Assembly: GCA_027621915.1 (NCBI GenBank)
Contig: JAQCAD010000003.1
Span: forward strand, 62,001 to 126,000
DNA: 64,000 bases
DNA from: Pseudomonadota bacterium
GTDB taxonomy: Bacteria; Pseudomonadota; Gammaproteobacteria; Steroidobacterales; Woeseiaceae
Reading direction: 5' to 3'
The position numbers and the translations under genes are program-made. Shown here in pieces: positions 1-7,230 of this stretch (its first letter is position 1; the number at the start of each line of letters is the position of its first letter). The notes under the pieces were generated by a model, which saw only the letters and a list, made by a program, of their open reading frames with translations, had not been told where the DNA came from and searched no databases.

Positions 1-1
1 C

Positions 2-460
2 GACAGTGCTTTGTCAGCAAAACTTTATGAGGTAACTGATGGCGTGCTGGGCCGGGTGACGGTTGCCGGTCCACGCGGAGCATTTCTGCTCAATTCGCAA
101 CATGCAAAAGAGTATGTGCAGGATGGTCTCGTTCTCATCGGCGATGCAGCGCACACCGTACATCCACTGGCCGGACAGGGCGTCAATCTGGGATTCGCAG
201 ATGCCAGTAAATTGGCACAGATCGTTTCGGCAGCGCTGCGAGCTGGCGAAAACCCCGGTGACCTACCGGTACTGAGAAATTACGAGCGGGCGCAAAAGGG
301 GGCCAACAAGACCATGCTGCATTTTATGGATGGGCTGAATCGTTTGTTCTCGAATCGCTCAGCGTTGCTTGCGCGGCTGCGTGGCGCCGGAATGTTTATG
401 TTCAACAAGAGCGGCCCGATACGCGCGCATGCCGTGCAGGTCGCGCTTGGAATCAGATAA
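2..460 (+). CDS. UbiH/UbiF/VisC-type FAD-dependent hydroxylase, 3' part only
   Basis: The window opens inside this gene; the frame is open from base 2, so the true start lies upstream. The visible 152 residues carry the C-terminal FAD-binding motif of the class A flavoprotein hydroxylases (GDAAHTVHPLAGQGVNLG, encoded near 161-214), followed by the helical tail of ubiquinone-ring hydroxylases. Members use FAD, NAD(P)H and O2 to hydroxylate the ubiquinone precursor ring. The substrate position cannot be read from this fragment, so UbiH, UbiF, UbiI and VisC remain equally possible. The next gene converges on it 24 bp downstream. Confidence 0.88.
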   Translation, partial: DSALSAKLYEVTDGVLGRVTVAGPRGAFLLNSQHAKEYVQDGLVLIGDAAHTVHPLAGQGVNLGFADASKLAQIVSAALRAGENPGDLPVLRNYERAQKGANKTMLHFMDGLNRLFSNRSALLARLRGAGMFMFNKSGPIRAHAVQVALGIR

Positions 461-484
461 CGTGCTGCGGACGAAAAAGGTCTG

Positions 485-1549
485 TCACGCCGACTCTTCC
501 TGTCGTTCCGCCCGTTTTCGGAGTTGCTCAATAATTCTGACGCCTTTGCCTGGAATACTCCACGGACAAATCGAAATGCAAATTGCACAACCCGCCGATT
601 CGTTAAAGTAGGGAATGCATTTATCAAAGTCGACGTACCATTTGTGGACTCCCCGAACCAAAGTTTTTTCCGGCATGATGGCTTCTGGCGGACATGCGTT
701 CGCACAGACCTGGCAGCGGACACAAAAGTCGTCGACGTTGTAGGTCTCTTTTTCAGTTGGTATCAACGGGATGTCCGTCAGTACGGCGGCGAGACGAAAT
801 GACGAGCCGAATTCCTTGTTGATGATTGAGCCGTGTTTCCCCAGTTCTCCGAAACCGCATTCGATCGCCGGTGGAATGAGCAAGACCGGTCCGGCCATCG
901 GGCCGCCCAGCGGTGTGGCGTCCCAGCCACGCTGCCGAATCCAGGATGCGATGTCCTTCGCCGCTTTGGCGCCGCGGCCATATTGTCGAATTACTTCGGC
1001 GCCGGCGGACGTGGCTGGTGCGGTCCTGATGCGCTCATAGTCGTGCGCGACGCCGATCATGACCATCCACTTCTGAGTAATGGTTATGTCCGTGAATGCC
1101 CATTCAGGCCGAAACGCAACTATTCCAAAAAGCTCCATGTCGAGCGTTTGCACATGCGCCCGTAGTTGAGCTGCCCATGCTTCGGCGGATTGCTGCAGTG
1201 GATTGTCAGCAACGCCTGGTAATTCGATTGCCAGGATTTCGGCGCGGTTGGCACGCGCTTTATTGATCTGCTCGTCGTTCGCGTTCTGAGTGTAAAACCA
1301 TTTTTGCAGCTCGCCGTGTGCCAGCGAATCAGGATCGTGCCAGTAAATCGGTGATGCCTGCCGCCGCGCCGGTTCGCCCACGCCATTAATGGCATTGCCG
1401 GAGACGTTCGGCATCAGTGATACCTGCTCGGATTTCGGCTTGAAGGGACGGTAAGGAGATCTGGCCATCTGCGGCTCCGTGGTTTCCGAGTCTGAATATT
1501 GCCATGAACGGGCCCGCCGTTTGCGAGATACCTGGTGATTTAAATTCAT
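485..1549 (-). CDS. Reductive-dehalogenase-like double 4Fe-4S protein
   Basis: A 354-residue protein. Near the C-terminus it has two ferredoxin-type cysteine sets: C-x2-C-x2-C-x3-CP (CVRCQVCANACP), then a lone Cys followed about ten residues later by CAICISICP. Before them lies a segment (CGFGELGKHGSIINKEFG) that matches the corrinoid-dependent reductive dehalogenase fold better than epoxyqueuosine reductase QueG. No Tat signal or membrane anchor gene is present, so it is not a classical respiratory RdhA. Cytoplasmic RdhA-like oxidoreductases occur in aerobic proteobacteria, mostly with unknown substrates. The ATG at 1549 was chosen because the longer frame (to 1618) would overlap the divergent CBS gene. 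Cobalamin binding is inferred from the family. Confidence 0.72.
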   Translation of the reverse strand: MNLNHQVSRKRRARSWQYSDSETTEPQMARSPYRPFKPKSEQVSLMPNVSGNAINGVGEPARRQASPIYWHDPDSLAHGELQKWFYTQNANDEQINKARANRAEILAIELPGVADNPLQQSAEAWAAQLRAHVQTLDMELFGIVAFRPEWAFTDITITQKWMVMIGVAHDYERIRTAPATSAGAEVIRQYGRGAKAAKDIASWIRQRGWDATPLGGPMAGPVLLIPPAIECGFGELGKHGSIINKEFGSSFRLAAVLTDIPLIPTEKETYNVDDFCVRCQVCANACPPEAIMPEKTLVRGVHKWYVDFDKCIPYFNESAGCAICISICPWSIPGKGVRIIEQLRKRAERQEESA

Positions 1550-1602
1550 GTTTCGGCTTTCACGGATAGCAATGCGGCCCTGTTGCATTGAATATTCGCC
1601 GT

Positions 1603-2277
1603 ATGCGGGACATTGCAATCAATCGAATTATGACGACCGACCCACTTACGGTTGGGCCAAATGTGTCTGTTGCGGTGGCCAGGGAGTTGCTGGAATTAAA
1701 CGGTATTCACCATTTGCCGGTTGTGGAGGATGGTGTGCTGGTCGGAATTCTGTCGTCGTCCGATCTTCTGAAACTGCACGTCTTGCGAAGACGCAAACAG
1801 GCGCTGGAAGCGATTACAGTTTCCCAGGTTATGGAAGCAGACCCGGTGACACTTGATGTTTTCGCCGACCTGATCGATGTGGCTACCAAGCTGTCCGAAG
1901 GCGGCTTTCACGCGCTGCCCGTTGTCGAGGCAGACAATGTGCTGGTCGGGATTGTGACCTCGACCGACCTGATCAATCATCTTCTGAGGCAGGTGCCGCG
2001 AGGTGACGGAAGTGTGCGTGTCCGAGTCGAACCCGAGCCAGGCGCCCGCGCGACGGACGCAACCCTGACCGCGTCATTGCGCATTGCGAAAGAGTCCCTG
2101 CGAAGTGGCAAGGACGACCCGATCGCGGCGTCTCTGATGCACCTGACCGAAGAGAATCGCATGCTGAAAGAAGTCAGCAAGGCGGCCGAACTCTATATGC
2201 GCAGCGGACATGGTGAGCACGAACATTCCGTGCTCATCAAGTCCCTGGCTGACCTGCAAAGACTTGGCTCGAGGTAA
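1603..2277 (+). CDS. Tandem CBS-domain protein
   Basis: A 224-residue soluble protein with two CBS motifs. The first covers about residues 1-60 (IMTTDPLTVGPNVSV, then HHLPVVEDGVLVGILSSSDL), the second about 70-130 (VMEADPVTLDV, then HALPVVEADNVLVGIVTSTDL). A C-terminal tail of about 90 residues, charged and probably helical, has no recognised domain. CBS pairs bind adenine nucleotides and regulate other proteins; no catalytic domain is attached here. The ATG at 1603 is preferred to the TTG at 1588. It is divergent from the RdhA-like gene, with 53 bp between the two starts, so the two may share a control region. Confidence 0.85.
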   Translation: MRDIAINRIMTTDPLTVGPNVSVAVARELLELNGIHHLPVVEDGVLVGILSSSDLLKLHVLRRRKQALEAITVSQVMEADPVTLDVFADLIDVATKLSEGGFHALPVVEADNVLVGIVTSTDLINHLLRQVPRGDGSVRVRVEPEPGARATDATLTASLRIAKESLRSGKDDPIAASLMHLTEENRMLKEVSKAAELYMRSGHGEHEHSVLIKSLADLQRLGSR

Positions 2278-2285
2278 TGCTCCTG

Positions 2286-2792
2286 TTACTGAGTTTCCCA
2301 GGGGCCGTCTTCGCCTTCGACGCGTTCAAGTACGACCTTGAACGGGTTCGGTCCCGATGTTCCCGTAATGGTTAACGCATCACCATCGCGCACGAACTCA
2401 TGCTCGACACCGTTCTCGGGAAAGCCACCCATATAATTCGTATCTTTGGCAACGTAAGCATAGGTTGTGAACTTGCTGCCATCAATTTCATAACCGCCGG
2501 CATTGGCGGTTAGAGAATCATACGCTGCCATTTTTTCCGCGTCGGTCATGCCTGCTTCTGCATCGTATCCCGGCCGCGGTTCTGCCGTATTCACATACAT
2601 GAAGACGTAATTTGTGCTGGTGAAAATGAAAATGCCTGGCTGAGCGTCCTGTATCGCCGCGCCACCCGGATTTTCCCAGCTCGAAACGATCCAGCCGCCC
2701 TCCAGGTCGTTTTCTGCCTGGACCGCAAAGCTGAATGCCAGCGCGATTGCGCCGATCACAAGCGCCGGGAAATGCTGCTTTTTGTTTTTCAT
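2286..2792 (-). CDS. Exported lipocalin-like hypothetical protein
   Basis: A 168-residue protein with a clear Sec signal peptide (MKNKKQHFPALVIGAIALAF, cleavage after VQA near residue 26). The mature part starts with LEGGWIVSSWE and is rich in alternating polar and aromatic residues (IFIFTSTNYVFMYVNT), which fits the lipocalin-like or DUF-type small beta-barrels that begin with a W-containing strand. A good GAGGAG ribosome site sits just upstream of the ATG. It converges with the CBS gene, with only 8 bp between stop codons. No catalytic residues were recognised; a ligand-binding role is a guess. Confidence 0.7.
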   Translation of the reverse strand: MKNKKQHFPALVIGAIALAFSFAVQAENDLEGGWIVSSWENPGGAAIQDAQPGIFIFTSTNYVFMYVNTAEPRPGYDAEAGMTDAEKMAAYDSLTANAGGYEIDGSKFTTYAYVAKDTNYMGGFPENGVEHEFVRDGDALTITGTSGPNPFKVVLERVEGEDGPWETQ

Positions 2793-2911
2793 CGTGAATC
2801 TCCTCGGTGCACCATTGCACGCATACCATCAGTTTAGACGGGATTTGACGCATTGCAGGGTTTAACTCGCAACGCGAACCACGTTGTAAGGTCGTCCCCG
2901 GCGAAAATCTC

Positions 2912-2917
2912 TATAAT
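2912..2917 (+). promoter_or_regulatory. Candidate -10 box for the amidohydrolase operon
   Basis: A perfect TATAAT lies 37 bp upstream of the amidohydrolase ATG at 2955. No good TTGACA-like box sits 17 bp upstream of it; TTGTAA at 2884-2889 leaves a spacer of 22 bp. The call therefore rests on the -10 box and its position alone. Confidence 0.35.
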
Positions 2918-2954
2918 CGCCGCCGAAGCTTCAGAATTAGAATAAGGAGCCACC

Positions 2955-4466
2955 ATGACCTGCATTTCCCGGTGTGTGCGCCGCATTCAGGCGATTACTG
3001 CGCTTTTCGCTATCGCCCTCATATCGCCATCATTCGCGCAGGAATATGACATTGTAATAAGCAACGGTCGGGTGATGGATCCGGAAACCGGCCTGGATGC
3101 GATCCGCAATGTCGGTATTCGCGGCGAGTCGGTCGTTGCGATATCAATGCAGCCATTGAATGGCACGACGGAGGTCGATGCGACCGGACTGGTCGTTTCA
3201 CCCGGCTTCATCGATCTGCACGCACATGGTCAAAGCGCCCGCGCGAATGAGTTCCAGGCGATGGACGGTGTAACGACAGCACTTGAACTCGAGGCGGGCG
3301 TGCCCGACGTTGCTATGTTCCTGGCGATGCGAGAAGGAGACGCTGTCATTAATTATGGTACGAGCATTTCGCATGGTGCGCTGCGCACCTGGTCAATGCC
3401 CGAGCACGAAGACAAGCTCAATACGCTGGTTGCGGGCCTGCAGGAAGCCGGTGACGGGACGGATGGCATTGAGAATTCGTTTTTCGACGCGATCGCGGCA
3501 GGTCAATACCAGGCACTTGATGCGCAATACCACCCGGTATTGTGGAAGCGCCTCGGCAAAGGTCTGACAGACGGTGCGCTCGGCATCGGCATGCCTCACG
3601 CCTACTATCCCGGCGTCACGGCGGACGAAACCTTCCACTTATTCGAGTTCGCCGCAGAACAACAAGTGCCCATTTATACGCACGTCAAGGGCATGGGCAC
3701 GGCGGGTGTCCAGGAGGTGGTTGCCAATGCCGTTGCGACCGGCGCAGCGCTGCACATCGTACACATTAACAGTACGAGCCTTGCGCAATATCAAACCAAC
3801 CTCGATGTGATTCTCGGCGCGCAGGCGCGCGGTGCGGATATTACGACCGAAGCCTATCCATATACCGCCGGATCCACGGGACTTCAGTCCGCCCTGTTCG
3901 ACGACGGCTGGCAGGAAATCATGGGTATTTCTTATGGCGACGTCCAGTGGCAGGACACTGGTGAGCGGCTTACGGAAGAAACATTCAAGCGGTACAGGCA
4001 GGAAGGCGGCATCGTCATTATTCACTTAATGAAGCCGGAGTGGATCAAGGCGATCTTGTCCGACCCGCGCGTGATGGTCGCCTCGGACGGCATGCCATAT
4101 GCACCAGGCGCGCATCCGCGCGGTGCCGGCACGTTCTCTCGATTCCTTGGTCGTTATGTTCGGGACCAGGAGATCATTTCGCTGATGGGCGGGCTCGCCA
4201 AGGTCACACTGATGCCGGCAGAACGGCTAGAAGCGGTATCCCCACAAATGAAACGCAAAGGCCGAATGCAGATTGGCAGCGACGCGGACATCACGATATT
4301 CAGTGCGCAAAAGATCATCGACACCGCAGACTTCGAGGGCGGCCTTTCTTATTCGACCGGCGTCCAATACGTGCTGGTGAATGGCCAGTTCGTTGTATGG
4401 GACGGCGAATTGGTTGAGGGCGCCAGGCCAGGCAGAGCAATTCTCGGCAAAAAGGCCGTATTCTGA
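2955..4466 (+). CDS. Exported amidohydrolase, D-aminoacylase-like
   Basis: A 503-residue protein. A signal peptide (cleavage after SPSFA, near residue 28) is followed by an amidohydrolase-superfamily TIM barrel. Visible metal-site motifs are the HxH of DLHAHG (about residue 90), THVKG and HIVHIN in the middle, and the late Asp of ASDGMP. The pattern fits N-acyl-D-amino-acid deacylase/D-aminoacylase relatives that remove an acyl group from amino acids. Export to the periplasm suggests scavenging. The start is supported by AAGGAG about 8 bp upstream. It heads a tight operon with an MFS permease that could carry the product. A second member of the superfamily is at 61190-62797. The exact substrate is unknown. 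Confidence 0.82.
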   Translation: MTCISRCVRRIQAITALFAIALISPSFAQEYDIVISNGRVMDPETGLDAIRNVGIRGESVVAISMQPLNGTTEVDATGLVVSPGFIDLHAHGQSARANEFQAMDGVTTALELEAGVPDVAMFLAMREGDAVINYGTSISHGALRTWSMPEHEDKLNTLVAGLQEAGDGTDGIENSFFDAIAAGQYQALDAQYHPVLWKRLGKGLTDGALGIGMPHAYYPGVTADETFHLFEFAAEQQVPIYTHVKGMGTAGVQEVVANAVATGAALHIVHINSTSLAQYQTNLDVILGAQARGADITTEAYPYTAGSTGLQSALFDDGWQEIMGISYGDVQWQDTGERLTEETFKRYRQEGGIVIIHLMKPEWIKAILSDPRVMVASDGMPYAPGAHPRGAGTFSRFLGRYVRDQEIISLMGGLAKVTLMPAERLEAVSPQMKRKGRMQIGSDADITIFSAQKIIDTADFEGGLSYSTGVQYVLVNGQFVVWDGELVEGARPGRAILGKKAVF

Positions 4467-4528
4467 TAAGCACCGAATAACCGCCGCAGGAGCATATCGA
4501 TGCAAGGCATGCGAATCGAGATACATCA

Positions 4529-5851
4529 ATGAAGGGTCTTCGCTGGATTGTACTTGCGGTCATCATCTTCGCGAGCTTCATAGCGTATACCTTGCGCACG
4601 AACTTCAATGTCGTCAGCGCGATGATGATCAGTGATCTTGGCATGAATGAGGTTCAGCTAGGCAAGGTGTTTGCGGCGTTTGCGGCTGGCTACGCGATCT
4701 TTCAGTTTCCAGGCGGCATATTCGGTGACAAGGTTGGTCCCCGATATGCCATCACTGCGATTGCCATCGCGTGGACATTGCTGACCGTCGTGACTGCGAT
4801 TATTCCGGGCACCGATACCTGGTCTGTAGCCTCAATTGTTATTGCGTTGGTTATCACCCGATTTCTCGTCGGGGCCGCACATGCGCCTTTTTTTCCGGTA
4901 ACGATTGGCGGAACCATTGAACGATGGTTTCCGGTGCGGCAGTGGGGATTGCCAAACGGCTTGTCGAGCACGGGGCTGACTCTTGGCGCAGCGGCGACGG
5001 CGCCGCTCGTTGTCTGGCTGATGGAAAGCTACGGCTGGCGAAGTGCCCTGTTGATTACGGCGCCTGCGGGACTGCTCGCTGCACTGGCGTACTATTGGCT
5101 CGTCACCGATGACCCTGCTGACCATGCGCGAATTACGGCTGCGGAACTCGAATTCATTCACTCGGATCGTCCGGCAGCAGATATTCCGCTGGAAAAAGGC
5201 AGCTGGAAGCTGGCGCTGAAGAACCGTAACATCTTGCTGATTGCGATCAGCTATTTCTGCATGAATTATGTTTTCTACCTGTTCTTCAGCTGGTTCTTCT
5301 TTTACCTGGTTGACGTCCGGGGATTCTCTGCAAGTGACGCCGGCATGTTCACAGCGGCACAGTGGATCCTGGGGGCAGTTGGCGCGACGCTGGGCGGATT
5401 TGGCTGCGATATGCTGGTGCGCAGGCTGGGCATCCGTCGTGGCACCCGGTACCAGACGATGATTGCACTCGTACTCTCGGGCGCATTCCTTTACGCAGGC
5501 GCGATGTCTGACAGCGTCATCGTGACTGTCATCATGCTTTGCTGCAGTTTTGGCTTCACGCAAGTGACAGAGGCGCCGATGTGGGTTGCCACAATGGGTG
5601 TCGCCGGGCGCCATTCACAGGTTGCGACCGGTGTGCTGAACACGGGCGGAAATATTCCAGGCGTTGTTGGCGGACTGATGGTGCCGGCAATCGCGGGCTG
5701 GTTCGGCTGGCCCGCGGCAATTGCGAGCGGGTCAGTCTTCGCACTGGTTGGTGCGTTTCTGTGGGTTTTCATTCGCGCCGACGAACCAATGGTCGATCCT
5801 GACGCCAGCTCGCAGGATTCGAAAAATAATTGGTTGAGGGGAAATACATGA
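4529..5851 (+). CDS. MFS permease, anion:cation symporter type
   Basis: A 440-residue hydrophobic protein with about twelve membrane segments. The loop after helix 2 reads GGIFGDKVGPR, a version of the MFS signature. The N-terminal segment (RTNFNVVSAMMISDLGM) is typical of the ACS (hexuronate/phthalate/organic anion) branch. It follows the exported amidohydrolase by 62 bp and its stop overlaps the next gene by 4 bp (ATGA), so it is probably co-transcribed. Import of the carboxylate or amino acid released by the amidohydrolase is the natural inference; the sequence alone does not give the substrate. Confidence 0.85.
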   Translation: MKGLRWIVLAVIIFASFIAYTLRTNFNVVSAMMISDLGMNEVQLGKVFAAFAAGYAIFQFPGGIFGDKVGPRYAITAIAIAWTLLTVVTAIIPGTDTWSVASIVIALVITRFLVGAAHAPFFPVTIGGTIERWFPVRQWGLPNGLSSTGLTLGAAATAPLVVWLMESYGWRSALLITAPAGLLAALAYYWLVTDDPADHARITAAELEFIHSDRPAADIPLEKGSWKLALKNRNILLIAISYFCMNYVFYLFFSWFFFYLVDVRGFSASDAGMFTAAQWILGAVGATLGGFGCDMLVRRLGIRRGTRYQTMIALVLSGAFLYAGAMSDSVIVTVIMLCCSFGFTQVTEAPMWVATMGVAGRHSQVATGVLNTGGNIPGVVGGLMVPAIAGWFGWPAAIASGSVFALVGAFLWVFIRADEPMVDPDASSQDSKNNWLRGNT

Positions 5852-6348
5852 ATGCTAGATTATTTCGTAGTCTACTGATCATATGTTCTGTTCTTCTTCT
5901 TGCCTCGACGGCCAATGCCCAGGGCAACAATGGTCGTGGCAAATGCATGCAACCTTTCGGTATCTCCTTTTACCTGGTGAAGGGGGGTTACGAGGACGAG
6001 TGGCTCGAGCTTTACATGAAGTGGCATTACCCGCTGATGGCGTACGGGCTTGAGCAAGGCACCGTAAGCGAACATAAACTGATGGTGCCGGCCGGCCATG
6101 CGCAGGAGCCGCAATGGACGTTTGCAGCGACGTTCCTTTATCCGGCACCGCAGAGCTCGAAATCAGCGCCTCTGGATCGTGCCGGACTCATCGAACATCT
6201 TTTTGGCGATCGCATGGATGAATATGTGGCGGGCGAAAAGCGCCGCTGGGATTTGACACTGAAGCACTGGGACACGGATTTCGTTCAGCTGGATAAGTCC
6301 GAAAGCCCGTTGTCGGTTTACACACCATCCGCCGGTGGCTGTAAGTAG
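5848..6348 (+). CDS. Exported hypothetical protein
   Basis: A 166-residue protein with a Sec signal peptide (LLIICSVLLLASTANAQ, cleavage near residue 25). The mature part is rich in Trp and His (DEWLELYMKWHYPLMAYGL; RRWDLTLKHWDTDF) and has two Cys, one just after the signal and one near the C-terminus, that could form a disulfide. I recognise no family. The ATG at 5848 overlaps the MFS stop by 4 bp, which fixes the start and implies translational coupling. It therefore probably works with the amidohydrolase and permease, perhaps as a periplasmic accessory protein. Confidence 0.7.
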   Translation: MNARLFRSLLIICSVLLLASTANAQGNNGRGKCMQPFGISFYLVKGGYEDEWLELYMKWHYPLMAYGLEQGTVSEHKLMVPAGHAQEPQWTFAATFLYPAPQSSKSAPLDRAGLIEHLFGDRMDEYVAGEKRRWDLTLKHWDTDFVQLDKSESPLSVYTPSAGGCK

Positions 6349-6356
6349 GCTCGCAC

Positions 6357-7103
6357 ATGTCAATGCTTGATGGGAAAAAGATCGGCCGCCTGTTGCTCGA
6401 AGCCGGCGCAATCGTCGTTTCGATACTGCTTGCGTTCGCACTGGATGCCATGTGGGACGAGCGACAGCTTCAGCGATGGGAAGTGACGCAGCTTGCTGCA
6501 CTACGTGACGAGATGACGGAGAACCTGGCGTCACTGGATGCGATAATTGCTGCCCACGAAAAGAACACATACAGCATGAATACGATGTCAGGCCAATTGC
6601 GTGCCGTCGCCACCGGAAACGTGGTCAGGGTCGACAATGATGTACTCGTTTCACTCGTAAGCTGGCGCACGTCGGATATATCGACCAGCAGCCTCGATGC
6701 GTTGCTGGCGTCCGGCCGCCTGGGCGACATCAGCAACGCAGAAATTCGCAAAGCGTTGGCTTCCTGGCCGACGCTCGTGCTGGATGCGCAGGAAGACGAA
6801 ATCATTGCGCGGGACTTTGTGGAAAAGGTGATTGCTGCAGAACTCGCGGGACAGGGGATTATCGCAGTTGCCTATTCATTGCGTTGGACGCCGGCGGACC
6901 CGGTTGGACAAGCCACGAGAAGCGGCGAAACTGAGGTCACTGTGATACCGCAGTTGGAAGATTTCGCAATGGTCCGAAGCGTGCATTCAAGAATGGCGAG
7001 TGGGTCTCTTGTCGGACTGCAGGGTCATATTCGTGAAATTATCGCGTTGCTGGATGCGGAGTTGGCGGGAAAAAAGGGGTCAGAGCCCAATTACGGGCTC
7101 TGA
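6357..7103 (+). CDS. DUF6090-like membrane-anchored protein
   Basis: A 248-residue protein with one N-terminal membrane segment (LLLEAGAIVVSILLAFALDA) followed by a charged helical region. The layout, an anchor followed by WDERQLQRWEVTQLAALRDEM, resembles the DUF6090 family of unknown function. It lies 8 bp after the exported hypothetical gene and probably ends the operon. The last ~10 codons and the stop fall inside an inverted repeat (7072-7130), so the native C-terminus was probably replaced when the repeat arrived. A similar protein is encoded at 35830-36519 on the other strand. Confidence 0.65.
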   Translation: MSMLDGKKIGRLLLEAGAIVVSILLAFALDAMWDERQLQRWEVTQLAALRDEMTENLASLDAIIAAHEKNTYSMNTMSGQLRAVATGNVVRVDNDVLVSLVSWRTSDISTSSLDALLASGRLGDISNAEIRKALASWPTLVLDAQEDEIIARDFVEKVIAAELAGQGIIAVAYSLRWTPADPVGQATRSGETEVTVIPQLEDFAMVRSVHSRMASGSLVGLQGHIREIIALLDAELAGKKGSEPNYGL

Positions 7104-7142
7104 CCCGGTTATTGGGCTCTGACCCCTTTTGTAACCCCTTTT
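7072..7142. repeat. GGGGTCAGAGCCC-type REP-like palindrome
   Basis: A perfect 20-bp inverted repeat, 7072-7091 and 7111-7130 (arm AAAAGGGGTCAGAGCCCAAT). A third partial copy lies between the arms (GGGCTCTGACCC, 7095-7106), and ACCCCTTTT repeats just after. The left arm can pair with either downstream copy, giving two alternative hairpins. Such GGGGTC-core palindromes are typical of REP-type elements moved by REP-associated tyrosine transposases; no such transposase gene is in this window. It overlaps the end of the DUF6090-like gene, and as RNA it could stop transcription before the dehydrogenase. Confidence 0.85.
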
Positions 7143-7230
7143 GTACGTTGCGAAAACACGCACCGGCGAGTAATTTGAGTACATCACCAAGGCGGGCCAT
7201 CGTCCCCAAGAAAAAATAAAAAGGTGCCAA

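Noticed and set aside
4832-5614. Antisense frame (260 codons) over the MFS gene
   Set aside because: Rich in His, Arg and Cys as expected from reading a high-GC gene backwards; the MFS frame is well supported.
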